Shown: one piece after another, positions 7,420-14,865 of the stretch | Position numbering within the stretch: position 1 is the first letter of the stretch | Layout: every line of letters starts with the position of its first letter | Assembly (NCBI GenBank): GCA_947500435.1 | Contig: CANMRV010000003.1 | Span: 124,001 to 188,000, forward strand | Origin: an uncultured Flavobacteriaceae bacterium | Lineage (GTDB): Bacteria; Bacteroidota; Bacteroidia; Flavobacteriales; Flavobacteriaceae | Direction of reading: 5' to 3' | DNA length: 64,000 bases | Translations under genes and position numbers: made by a program | Notes under the pieces: model-generated | What the model saw: the letters and a program-made list of their open reading frames with translations, nothing else | Told to the model about the DNA's origin: nothing | Database searches by the model: none

Positions 7420-7457
7420 TATCCATGCGGTAACCATATCGCATGGATATTTTTTTT
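7420..7457 (+). terminator. Terminator between acpP and fabF
   Basis: A perfect 10-bp stem (TATCCATGCG and its complement) with a 10-base loop is followed by eight T. It stands 32 bases after acpP and 34 before the fabF ATG. It makes the long fabF reading-frame extension from 7443 unlikely to be the real start. Confidence 0.88.
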
Positions 7458-7490
7458 AATTTGCTTAGTAAGCGTGTAAAATTTGGTTCA

Positions 7491-8741
7491 ATGCAGATAA
7501 AGCGAGTTGTAGTTACCGGATTGGGGGCACTTACTCCCATAGGCAACAACATTGAGGAATATTGGAACGGACTAGTAAACGGCAAGAGCGGTTCTGCTCC
7601 CGTTACGTACTACGATACCGAAAAATTTAAGGTCAAGTTCGCCTGCGAATTAAAGAACTATGACCCTGCTGACTTTTTTGATAGAAAGCAAGCCCGTAAA
7701 CTAGATAAGTTTGCACAATATGCACTTGTAGCTTCTGATGAGGCTATTGAAGATTCTGGTTTAGATTTAGATGCCATCGATAAGTTTCGTGTTGGCGTTA
7801 TCTGGGGAGCCGGAATAGGTGGTTTGGAAACTTTTCAGAACGAGGTGATGAATTTCGCAGAGGGAGATGGTACGCCAAGATTCAATCCATTCTTTATTCC
7901 CAAGATGATAGCTGATATAGCTCCAGGTAATATTTCCATTAAACATGGATTTATGGGACCAAATTATACAACAGTTTCGGCCTGTGCATCATCTGCTAAT
8001 GCCATGATTGATGCGTTAAACTATATACGTTTAGGCTACTGTGATGTTGTTGTTTCCGGAGGAAGCGAAGCCGCTGTAACCATTGCAGGTATGGGCGGAT
8101 TCGGAGCCATGCATGCACTTTCGACAAGAAATGATGATTATGAAACAGCTTCAAGACCTTTTGATGCTACCCGAGACGGATTCGTTTTAGGCGAAGGAGC
8201 GGGAGCATTAATTCTTGAAGAATACGAACATGCCAAAGCGCGTGGCGCAAAAATATATGCTGAAGTAGTTGGGGGCGGATTGTCAAGTGATGCATATCAT
8301 ATGACTGCGCCACATCCTGATGGTATCGGCGTTGTTCAAGTAATGAAGAACTGCCTGAAAGATGCAGGTTTAAAACCTGAAGATGTTGACGCCATTAATA
8401 CGCATGGTACATCAACTCCCTTGGGAGATGTTGCTGAACTAAAGGCAATTTCGGAGGTATTCGGAGAGCACGCACCAAACATCAATATAAATTCTACCAA
8501 GTCGATGACAGGTCATTTATTGGGAGCGGCAGGAGCAATAGAAGCGATTGCATCTATACTAGCGATGAAACACGGTATTGTTCCACCGACCATAAATCAT
8601 ACTACGGTTGATGAAAATATAGACCCGAAATTAAATTTGACTCTGAATAAGGCACAGAAACGAGAAGTTAATGTTGCATTGAGCAATACATTTGGTTTTG
8701 GAGGTCATAATGCTTGTGTAGTATTTAAGAAAATCGACTAA
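7491..8741 (+). CDS. fabF: 3-oxoacyl-[acyl-carrier-protein] synthase II
   Basis: The enzyme condenses malonyl-ACP with acyl-ACP in fatty acid elongation. The 416-residue protein has the Cys-His-His triad: Cys about 165 in VSACASSANA, His in NTHGTSTPLGD and His in STKSMTGHLLGAAG. The start MQIKRVVVTGLGALTPIG is the usual KAS II N-terminus. The frame opens 48 bases further upstream, but that stretch lies in the acpP terminator and its protein (MDIFFNLLS) is not family-like. Confidence 0.95.
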   Translation: MQIKRVVVTGLGALTPIGNNIEEYWNGLVNGKSGSAPVTYYDTEKFKVKFACELKNYDPADFFDRKQARKLDKFAQYALVASDEAIEDSGLDLDAIDKFRVGVIWGAGIGGLETFQNEVMNFAEGDGTPRFNPFFIPKMIADIAPGNISIKHGFMGPNYTTVSACASSANAMIDALNYIRLGYCDVVVSGGSEAAVTIAGMGGFGAMHALSTRNDDYETASRPFDATRDGFVLGEGAGALILEEYEHAKARGAKIYAEVVGGGLSSDAYHMTAPHPDGIGVVQVMKNCLKDAGLKPEDVDAINTHGTSTPLGDVAELKAISEVFGEHAPNININSTKSMTGHLLGAAGAIEAIASILAMKHGIVPPTINHTTVDENIDPKLNLTLNKAQKREVNVALSNTFGFGGHNACVVFKKID

Positions 8742-8748
8742 TCAACAA

Positions 8749-9486
8749 ATGAACTTCCCATCTAATATATTTAATTCCCATTCTAAAGAAGATGGGAATT
8801 TTTTTTTGGGAATGACGAAAATCTTGGGTTTTAAGCCAAAGAAACTCAAAATCTACCAGAAGGCATTTTTACATCGGTCCGCTAATAAAAGGGACAAAGA
8901 TGGAAACCCCATGAATTATGAACGGCTCGAATTTTTAGGGGATTCAATGCTAGGCACGATTATCTCAAGACATCTGTATAATGAAGTTCCCTTAGGTGAT
9001 GAAGGGTATCTCACCAAAATGAGGTCAAAGATTGTAAGTCGAGAACATTTGAATGAATTAGGGAAAGACTTGAATCTTATTGCATTTGTGGAGAGCCGAA
9101 TTCCGAAATCACATTTCGGAGATAATATTCATGGAAATGTTTTTGAGGCTTTGGTTGGTGCTATTTACTTGGATAGGGGTTATAACTACTGCGAAAAGTT
9201 TATAAACGAAAGGGTTATTGCGCCTTATGTAGATATCGAGATGCTTGAGGGCAAGGTAATTAGTTATAAGAGTTTGGTAATTGAGTGGTGTCAAAAACAA
9301 AAAAAAACGTTCCATTACAACGTGTATGAAGACACAGGTAATGATAGCTTAAAACACTTCGCGGTAAAACTTTCCATCGGAAACAATGTTGTAGCAAAGG
9401 CCAGAGCAACTTCTAAAAAAAAGGCCGAAGAGCGTGCTTCCAAAAGAGCCTATTTTGCGCTTCAAGATAAGATGCAAAAATCCTAA
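8749..9486 (+). CDS. rnc: Ribonuclease III
   Basis: The 245-residue enzyme cuts double-stranded RNA in rRNA and mRNA processing. The RNase III signature NYERLEFLGDSMLG and the second acidic motif FEALVGAIYLDRGY are present, and a dsRNA-binding domain fills the last 70 residues (KAEERASKRAYFAL). It starts 7 bases after fabF. A terminator-type hairpin with nine T overlaps codons 9-20. An in-frame ATG at 8812 (MTKILGFKPKKL) would give a 224-residue protein that still has the whole catalytic domain, so the true start is uncertain. Confidence 0.93.
   Translation: MNFPSNIFNSHSKEDGNFFLGMTKILGFKPKKLKIYQKAFLHRSANKRDKDGNPMNYERLEFLGDSMLGTIISRHLYNEVPLGDEGYLTKMRSKIVSREHLNELGKDLNLIAFVESRIPKSHFGDNIHGNVFEALVGAIYLDRGYNYCEKFINERVIAPYVDIEMLEGKVISYKSLVIEWCQKQKKTFHYNVYEDTGNDSLKHFAVKLSIGNNVVAKARATSKKKAEERASKRAYFALQDKMQKS
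8773..8807 (+). terminator. Terminator-type hairpin inside the rnc 5' end
   Basis: AATTCCCAT (8773-8781) pairs with ATGGGAATT (8792-8800) and is followed directly by a run of nine T (8799-8807). It has the form of an intrinsic terminator 32 bases after the fabF stop but lies within the annotated start of rnc. Confidence 0.75.
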
Positions 9487-9573
9487 GTATAAATTTAGTG
9501 TAACTAAACCGTTATAGTTTGTCATATACTAGCATTCTATTGGTGTACTCTAGGCTGTTTTCGTTTTTAGTTT

Positions 9574-9581
9574 TATATTTG
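9574..9581 (+). promoter_or_regulatory. -7 box before the IPExxxVDY-pyk pair
   Basis: TATATTTG matches TAnnTTTG and lies 15 bases before the first ATG. The spacing to the start implies a very short leader. Confidence 0.45.
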
Positions 9582-9595
9582 AAGTTCGCACTTAC

Positions 9596-10060
9596 ATGAT
9601 GGCTATACATAAAATCACAGATGATTTTTATGAAGACTCCTTTACACTGCTGGCTTTGCACAGTAGTATGGAGGATTATGCAATTGTATATGCTCTTAAT
9701 TTGTGCTTAAAATCAAACTTTAAAAGAGCATCGAAAGATCTAGACCTGTCGGAAGACATTTCCTTTCCGATTTTCGAATGGAGAGATGAACAAAATGATA
9801 GTTATTGGACGCTCATCACCAATACTAGTATACAAGAGGAAAGTTTGGTGGGAAGTGACTTGTTCGCAAACGAGCCATCCTACACCAAAAATCATTTGGT
9901 GCCAGAATATAAGGATGCGGACTACCTTTTGAAAATTGAACATGATGACGATAGTATAGAAGAGCGTACGGTGAAGCAGTTGCAGACTATACCCAAAATA
10001 ATAACCGCTTACATTTTAGAAGTTGATAATCTGAAATCTAAGAACAACCTAATTTTTTAA
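9596..10060 (+). CDS. IPExxxVDY family protein
   Basis: The 154-residue protein belongs to a Bacteroidota family of unknown function named for a C-terminal motif, seen here as the variant VPEYKDADYLLKI near residue 105. It is small, acidic and without a signal peptide, so probably cytoplasmic. It lies two bases before pyk and is therefore almost surely co-transcribed with it, a pairing common in flavobacteria. The start could equally be the second ATG at 9599. No biochemical role is claimed. Confidence 0.85.
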   Translation: MMAIHKITDDFYEDSFTLLALHSSMEDYAIVYALNLCLKSNFKRASKDLDLSEDISFPIFEWRDEQNDSYWTLITNTSIQEESLVGSDLFANEPSYTKNHLVPEYKDADYLLKIEHDDDSIEERTVKQLQTIPKIITAYILEVDNLKSKNNLIF

Positions 10061-10062
10061 AA

Positions 10063-11505
10063 ATGCCGAGTAAGAAAAAAACCAAGATAGTAGCTACTTT
10101 AGGACCGGCTACAAGCAAGAAAGAGGTACTGAAAAAAATGATGTTGGCGGGAGTGGATGTCTTTCGAATCAATTTTTCGCATGCAGATTATGAAGATGTG
10201 AAAGAGCGAATTAAAATGATTCGTGAGCTTAATGAGGAGATGCAAATCTATACTTCTATTCTAGCGGATTTACAGGGGCCAAAACTTCGTGTGGGAGTAA
10301 TGGCTGGTGAAGTGGTAGTTGCCCCAGGTGATGAAATTACCTTTGTTACAGGAGAGCCTTTTGAAGGAACCGCCGAGAAGGTTTATATGAACTACAAAAA
10401 CTTTCCTCAAGATGTAAAGACAGGAGAACGTATTTTATTAGACGATGGAAAGTTAATGTTTGAGGTGATTTCTACCAACGGAAAAGATGAAGTTAAATCC
10501 AAGGTAATCCAAGGAGGTCCCTTGAAATCTAAAAAAGGGGTAAACCTACCGAATACAAATATCTCATTGCCAGCTTTGACAGAGAAGGATGTTAAGGATG
10601 CTATTTTTGCAGTTTCTTTGGATGTAGATTGGATAGCCCTTTCGTTTGTTCGATTCAGTCAAGACCTTATTGATCTTCAGAATATCATTAAAGAACATTC
10701 AGAGCATAAAATTCCAATCATTGCAAAAATTGAAAAACCGGAAGCTGTAGAGAATATTGACAAGATTGTTGCCTATTGCGACGGACTCATGGTAGCCCGC
10801 GGTGATTTAGGAGTTGAGGTTCCGGCACAAGAAGTGCCTTTGATTCAAAAGCAACTCGTATTGCGTGCTAAAAAGGCTAGAATTCCTGTAATTATTGCTA
10901 CTCAGATGATGGAGACTATGATTACTAGTCTTACTCCCACTAGAGCGGAAGTAAACGATGTAGCTAATTCTGTAATGGATGGTGCCGATGCTGTAATGCT
11001 TTCTGGTGAAACGTCGGTAGGAAATTATCCTGTTCAGGTTATTGAGAAAATGGCGAGTATATTACAAAGTGTTGAGAGCTCTGAATTGATTAATGTGCCA
11101 CATGATCCACCACATATTCGCACAAACCGATACATTACGAAATCAGTTTGTTATCATGCTGCGATTATGGCGAATGAGATTAAAGCCAAAGCAATTTCCA
11201 CATTAACGAATAGTGGGTATACTGCTTTTCAAATATCAGCTTGGAGGCCTAGTGCTCATATTTTAGTTTTTACATCCAATAAAAGGATACTTACCCAACT
11301 CAACCTTCTTTGGGGAGTAAAAGCATTCTATTACGACAAGTATGTTTCTACAGATGAAACCATCGAAGATGTGAATCAGATTGCCTGTAAAAAAGGGTTT
11401 TTAGACGTAGGTGATATGTTGATTAGCCTTGCGGCCATGCCCATTAAGGATAAAGGTATGGTAAACACTTTGCGGGTTACAGAAATTGAAACCTGTAATT
11501 TCTAG
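10063..11505 (+). CDS. pyk: Pyruvate kinase
   Basis: The 480-residue glycolytic enzyme converts phosphoenolpyruvate and ADP to pyruvate and ATP. The N-terminus KKKTKIVATLGPAT, the substrate and metal segment IIAKIEKPEAVENI followed by LMVARGDLGVEVP, and the loop TQMMETMITSLTPTRAEVNDVANSV (split over residues 285-310) are all standard. The C-terminal allosteric domain is complete. It is the last gene of its unit, followed by a shared terminator. Confidence 0.97.
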   Translation: MPSKKKTKIVATLGPATSKKEVLKKMMLAGVDVFRINFSHADYEDVKERIKMIRELNEEMQIYTSILADLQGPKLRVGVMAGEVVVAPGDEITFVTGEPFEGTAEKVYMNYKNFPQDVKTGERILLDDGKLMFEVISTNGKDEVKSKVIQGGPLKSKKGVNLPNTNISLPALTEKDVKDAIFAVSLDVDWIALSFVRFSQDLIDLQNIIKEHSEHKIPIIAKIEKPEAVENIDKIVAYCDGLMVARGDLGVEVPAQEVPLIQKQLVLRAKKARIPVIIATQMMETMITSLTPTRAEVNDVANSVMDGADAVMLSGETSVGNYPVQVIEKMASILQSVESSELINVPHDPPHIRTNRYITKSVCYHAAIMANEIKAKAISTLTNSGYTAFQISAWRPSAHILVFTSNKRILTQLNLLWGVKAFYYDKYVSTDETIEDVNQIACKKGFLDVGDMLISLAAMPIKDKGMVNTLRVTEIETCNF

Positions 11506-11523
11506 CACAGAATTTATTGCATA

Positions 11524-11560
11524 AAAAAGAGCCAAATCAATTAAATCGATTGGCTCTTTT
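11524..11560. terminator. Bidirectional terminator between pyk and the PAS gene
   Basis: AAAAAAGAGCCAA and TTGGCTCTTTT form a nine-pair or longer stem with A and T flanks on both sides, 20 bases past pyk and 20 bases past the convergent PAS gene. Confidence 0.85.
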
Positions 11561-11578
11561 CACTTAAACATGAAGCAT

Positions 11579-12100
11579 CTAAGCTACTTCTTTCTCATAG
11601 GCGATGAAGTTTACTACTTCACCAGATTTATTTAATATAGGCTCTGCCTTTATCCAACAGTTGTAGGTACTTCCATCTTTTCGATAATTTAATACAACGG
11701 CTTCAAAAGGTTCTTTATTTTTTACAGCAATACCTATATTTCTTGATGTCTCTTTACAAGTTTCAACACCTTGGAACATTTTGGGATTCTTGCCTAAAAT
11801 TTCCTCAGGTCGGTAACCATTCATAAGGTGTATGTTTTGGGTGGCGTAAACTATTCTCAATTGAGGATCGGTTACTACGACCACATGTTCTTTTTGCAAC
11901 AACTCCTCATCAAAGTTTTCTCCGTAAGACCACTTATTACTTTCAGCTAAATTTTTCAGCATAAAAACATCATTACTTGCCTGACATATTCTATAAAAAA
12001 AAGGAGCGTATAAATCCCAAGAACTTATAGGTAGGCTTATCATATCCAGTGTGTCGTAGAATTTGTTGGCGGCAAGGTCGTAGTTCTTAATTTCCTGCAT
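11579..12100 (-). CDS. Single PAS-domain protein, LOV-like but without the flavin cysteine
   Basis: The 173-residue protein has an unassigned N-terminal half (1-70) and a PAS domain (about 72-172) containing VVVTDPQLRIVYATQNIHLMNGY and YRKDGSTYNCWIKAEPI. The segment GKNPKMFQG (103-111) lines up with the LOV motif GxNCRFLQ, but the photoactive Cys is Pro106. It is therefore unlikely to form the light-induced adduct. There is no output domain, so it probably acts through a partner protein. It stands alone, convergent with pyk. Confidence 0.8.
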   Translation of the reverse strand: MQEIKNYDLAANKFYDTLDMISLPISSWDLYAPFFYRICQASNDVFMLKNLAESNKWSYGENFDEELLQKEHVVVVTDPQLRIVYATQNIHLMNGYRPEEILGKNPKMFQGVETCKETSRNIGIAVKNKEPFEAVVLNYRKDGSTYNCWIKAEPILNKSGEVVNFIAYEKEVA

Positions 12101-12350
12101 TTTTCAAGTCGGGGTTTAATTAGTTTGGGTAAAATTTATTTCGTGAATTAAATAATACAGGAAAAATTAATTCCCTCTTTCATAGCAATTTTTGTTAAAA
12201 TTAGAAAAAGCCTGAATTATGTTAAAATTAAAAGCAATGATTAACAGTCTTGTTTAATAAATAGCTGAATTACAATGCTTTTGTATGCGTAAGGATGAAC
12301 AAAAAAACAGACTAATCCTCTGTTATTAAGTGTATATAAGCAATAGATAT

Positions 12351-13199
12351 ATGAAATTTGAATTCCATGACAACAATATAGGATCTTTATTTGCCTTTAC
12401 CGATGATATCAAAATCAATGAAAATCGTTTCTCTGTAAATGCAGGAAACATAACTATTTTATGGAATAGAAATGACACCGCGACTGAATTGGAGGTCGAC
12501 GGATTGAGAGTTCAATTACTTCCGAATCAATTGGTGACCACCACCTATTTGCAAAAAATATCCTATGAATACTCGAACCTTCCCTTAACTGCTTTTTTAT
12601 TCAACAGGGAGTTCTATTGTATTTCGGATCATGATAGTGAAGTATCCTGTAACGGAATCTTATTTTTTGGAACACAAGATCTTCCTATTGTAACAATTCC
12701 AGAGGAACAAAAGCGAAAATTCGAAACACTTTATGAGGTTTTTATTGATGAGTTTACAACACCAGATAAGATACAGGGTGATATGCTCCAAATGCTTTTA
12801 AAACGTCTTATTATCATATGTACACGTTTGGCAAAAGACCAATTGATTGTCAAGAAATTGGATAACGAGCAAATTGACGTGGTTCGTAAATTCAATGTTT
12901 TGGTTGATACACATTATAAAACCAAACGCAAAGTGAGTGATTATGCTGACTTGCTTTTTAAAAGCCCTAAAACACTTTCCAATTTGTTTGCACTTTATAA
13001 TCAGAAGTCACCACAACAGATTATTTTAGAACGCTTAGCCTTAGAGGCAAAACGTCTTATTCGTTTTACTAATAAACAGAATCAAGAGATTGCTTATGAG
13101 CTTGGTTTCAATGATCCTGCTCATTTCAGTCGTTTTTTTAAGAAAATGACAAGTCAGTCACCCACGAAATATCGCGAAAGCAAGGCGATTTCCACCTAA
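12351..13199 (+). CDS. AraC-family transcriptional regulator
   Basis: The 282-residue protein has an N-terminal sensor half without recognisable ligand motifs and a C-terminal double helix-turn-helix from about residue 185. The second helix-turn-helix is IAYELGFNDPAHFSRFFKKMTSQSPTKYR, the AraC signature. I chose the ATG at 12351; the frame is also open to a GTG at 12330. It is followed by a 51-codon frame and an AhpD-like gene on the same strand, which may be its targets. Confidence 0.85.
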   Translation: MKFEFHDNNIGSLFAFTDDIKINENRFSVNAGNITILWNRNDTATELEVDGLRVQLLPNQLVTTTYLQKISYEYSNLPLTAFLFNREFYCISDHDSEVSCNGILFFGTQDLPIVTIPEEQKRKFETLYEVFIDEFTTPDKIQGDMLQMLLKRLIIICTRLAKDQLIVKKLDNEQIDVVRKFNVLVDTHYKTKRKVSDYADLLFKSPKTLSNLFALYNQKSPQQIILERLALEAKRLIRFTNKQNQEIAYELGFNDPAHFSRFFKKMTSQSPTKYRESKAIST

Positions 13200-13291
13200 C
13201 GGGAAATTTCTACAAGCCGTCGGGCAATTCATAATAACACTTAGCTTCTTTTGCGTCGCATCTTTGTCATGTAATTAAAAAATACAACAAG

Positions 13292-13447
13292 ATGAAGACA
13301 AAAATAAAATCAATTTTCAATTTGATAGAGATTTTTCGTCAGACGAGAAAATCCAAAGTAAAATCAATAAATATAGTATCGCATTGTGAGCAAAAACATC
13401 ATCACGATTTTTATTGTGATGCAGAGAAACCATTTATATCCCTTTGA
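13292..13447 (+). CDS. Small His/Cys-containing protein, 51 residues, unknown
   Basis: A 51-codon frame with ATG and TGA lies between the AraC regulator and the AhpD-like gene, 36 bases before the latter. The N-terminal half is basic (MKTKIKSIFNLIEIF, then RQTRKSKVK). The C-terminal half holds HCEQKHHHDFYCD, two Cys and four His within 13 residues, a possible metal-binding cluster. No family is recognised. Its reality is suggested by same-strand context and by the odd His/Cys cluster, which chance AT-rich frames rarely give. Confidence 0.45.
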   Translation: MKTKIKSIFNLIEIFRQTRKSKVKSINIVSHCEQKHHHDFYCDAEKPFISL

Positions 13448-13483
13448 AAAATTAAAGAATAATAACAAAAAAGTATAAAAAAC

Positions 13484-14032
13484 ATGAGCACATTTAATGT
13501 ACCAAAAAGAGAAGAAGTAAGCGAAAAGAACCAAGCAATTTTTGATAATCTGGAAAAAGCAGTGGGGTTTGTTCCGAATTTATATGCCACCTATGCGCAT
13601 TCAGAAAATGCTTTAGAGAATTATTTAAATCTAAGCAACGCCAAGACTTCGTTGAATGCGAAACAAAAAGAAGTTGTCAACCTTGCCGTAAGTCAAGTAA
13701 ATAATTGCACGTATTGTCTTTCTGCACATACGGCCATTGGAAAATTGAACGGTTTTACTGAAGAACAGATTTTGGAATTGAGAGGTGGGAAAGCATCTTT
13801 TGATTCAAAATTGAATGCACTTGCTGGTTTGGCCAAAAACTTAACAGTGGCAAGAGGAGCAGCTGATGAAACGGTTGTTGAGAACTTCTTTCGTGAAGGA
13901 TGGACAAAAGAAAACCTAGTTGATACGATTGTTCTGGTTGGAGATAAAACGATATCTAATTACCTACACAAGACTACAGATGTACCGGTTGATTTTCCAG
14001 AAGTACAATTTTTGGAGACCGTTGGAGCCTAA
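13484..14032 (+). CDS. Carboxymuconolactone decarboxylase/AhpD-like protein
   Basis: The 182-residue all-helical protein carries the AhpD redox motif Cys75-x-x-Cys78 with His82 in NNCTYCLSAHTAIG, typical of peroxidase-related members of the family that use a redox-active cysteine pair. There is no signal peptide, so it is probably cytoplasmic. It follows an AraC regulator and a small His/Cys-rich frame, which suggests a redox-stress unit, but the substrate is unknown. Confidence 0.88.
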   Translation: MSTFNVPKREEVSEKNQAIFDNLEKAVGFVPNLYATYAHSENALENYLNLSNAKTSLNAKQKEVVNLAVSQVNNCTYCLSAHTAIGKLNGFTEEQILELRGGKASFDSKLNALAGLAKNLTVARGAADETVVENFFREGWTKENLVDTIVLVGDKTISNYLHKTTDVPVDFPEVQFLETVGA

Positions 14033-14094
14033 TATATAATAGTATAACGTAGGCTGTCCGTTTGAGGATAGTTAAAAATATAAATATTCTAAAC

Positions 14095-14125
14095 AAAAGA
14101 CTTCCGCCTTCGCGGAAATGACAAA
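14095..14125. repeat. Short REP-like palindrome
   Basis: GACTTCCGCCTTCGCGGAAATGAC contains the inverted repeat TTCCGC-CTTC-GCGGAA between two genes. The form is typical of dispersed short repeats in flavobacteria. No second exact copy was spotted in this window. Confidence 0.4.
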
Positions 14126-14137
14126 AATCAAGTAATT

Positions 14138-14527
14138 ATGAAAAAAGTAATCACAGTAGTAGCATTAGTATTCGGAGTTGCATTTTCAATGAATGCCCAA
14201 GACAAGATGATGAAAGAAATGGTAAGTACAATTTCTTTGGAGCAGATTCCTGGAGAGTTTACTCAAAAACAAATCACGGTTTCAGAAGGAACCTATGTTT
14301 TTGAAATTGCGAATAATGCAGTAGGTCATGACGTAGGTTTTGTATTAGTCCCAAAAGGGAAAGATATCAGCAAACCTGAAAATCATATTCAAACAGCGTA
14401 TGTTACCGAGGTTGTTGGAACAGGAAAAAAACAGTTTTCTAAACCAACAAAATTGACAAAAGGAGAATATGTATATTTCTGCCCAATGAACCCAACAGCA
14501 ACTGATAACACATTGATTGTCGACTAA
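14138..14527 (+). CDS. Secreted cupredoxin-like protein
   Basis: The 129-residue protein has a signal peptide (MKKVITVVALVFGVAFSMNA) and a beta-rich body of cupredoxin type: EGTYVFEIANNAVGHDVGFVL, then KGEYVYFCPMNPT. His64, Cys115 and Met117 could bind copper. The second His usually found just after the Cys is absent, Asn118 standing there, so a classical blue-copper site is doubtful. It is periplasmic, single-gene, with a clean terminator after it. Confidence 0.78.
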   Translation: MKKVITVVALVFGVAFSMNAQDKMMKEMVSTISLEQIPGEFTQKQITVSEGTYVFEIANNAVGHDVGFVLVPKGKDISKPENHIQTAYVTEVVGTGKKQFSKPTKLTKGEYVYFCPMNPTATDNTLIVD

Positions 14528-14548
14528 TTTTTAAATTAAGGGCACAAA

Positions 14549-14577
14549 AAAACCCGAGCTTTTGCTCGGGTTTTTTT
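14549..14577 (+). terminator. Terminator of the cupredoxin-like gene
   Basis: AAACCCGAGC-TTTT-GCTCGGGTTT with seven T, 20 bases after the stop. It also serves the convergent small lipoprotein gene. Confidence 0.9.
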
Positions 14578-14595
14578 ATACTTGAAGAAAGCTAA

Positions 14596-14736
14596 TTACT
14601 CAGTAACAGCTGTTTCTGTAGTCTCTTCTAACTCTTCTACGATATCCTCGATTTCACCTTTAACGCTGCAAGAAACGGCGAATAAAGAAACTGCGAATAA
14701 GGCTAACATTTTTGGCTTGTTGATTGAAATCTTCAT
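14596..14736 (-). CDS. Small lipoprotein, 46 residues
   Basis: A complete 46-codon frame reads MKISINKPKMLALFAVSLFA, then VSCSVKGEIEDIVEELEETTETAVTE. The hydrophobic stretch followed by SC at Cys23 is a lipobox-like signal. The mature part would be a very acidic 24-residue peptide, nearly half Glu or Asp. It has clear coding character, is convergent with the cupredoxin-like gene and shares its terminator. The function is unknown; it could be a small envelope lipoprotein of the entericidin type in size only. Confidence 0.7.
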   Translation of the reverse strand: MKISINKPKMLALFAVSLFAVSCSVKGEIEDIVEELEETTETAVTE

Positions 14737-14865
14737 GGTTAAATGATTTAGGTTATTATTAAAAATTGTCTATCTAAAACCAACAATTGCTTATTTTATT
14801 GCAAAAACTAAGTTTATTCGATGAAATGCACTTTATGAAATTATTGTATCGGCAGGAATCTTTTT

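Noticed and set aside
7443-7490. N-terminal extension of FabF
   Set aside because: It lies in the terminator hairpin after acpP and is not part of the KAS II family.
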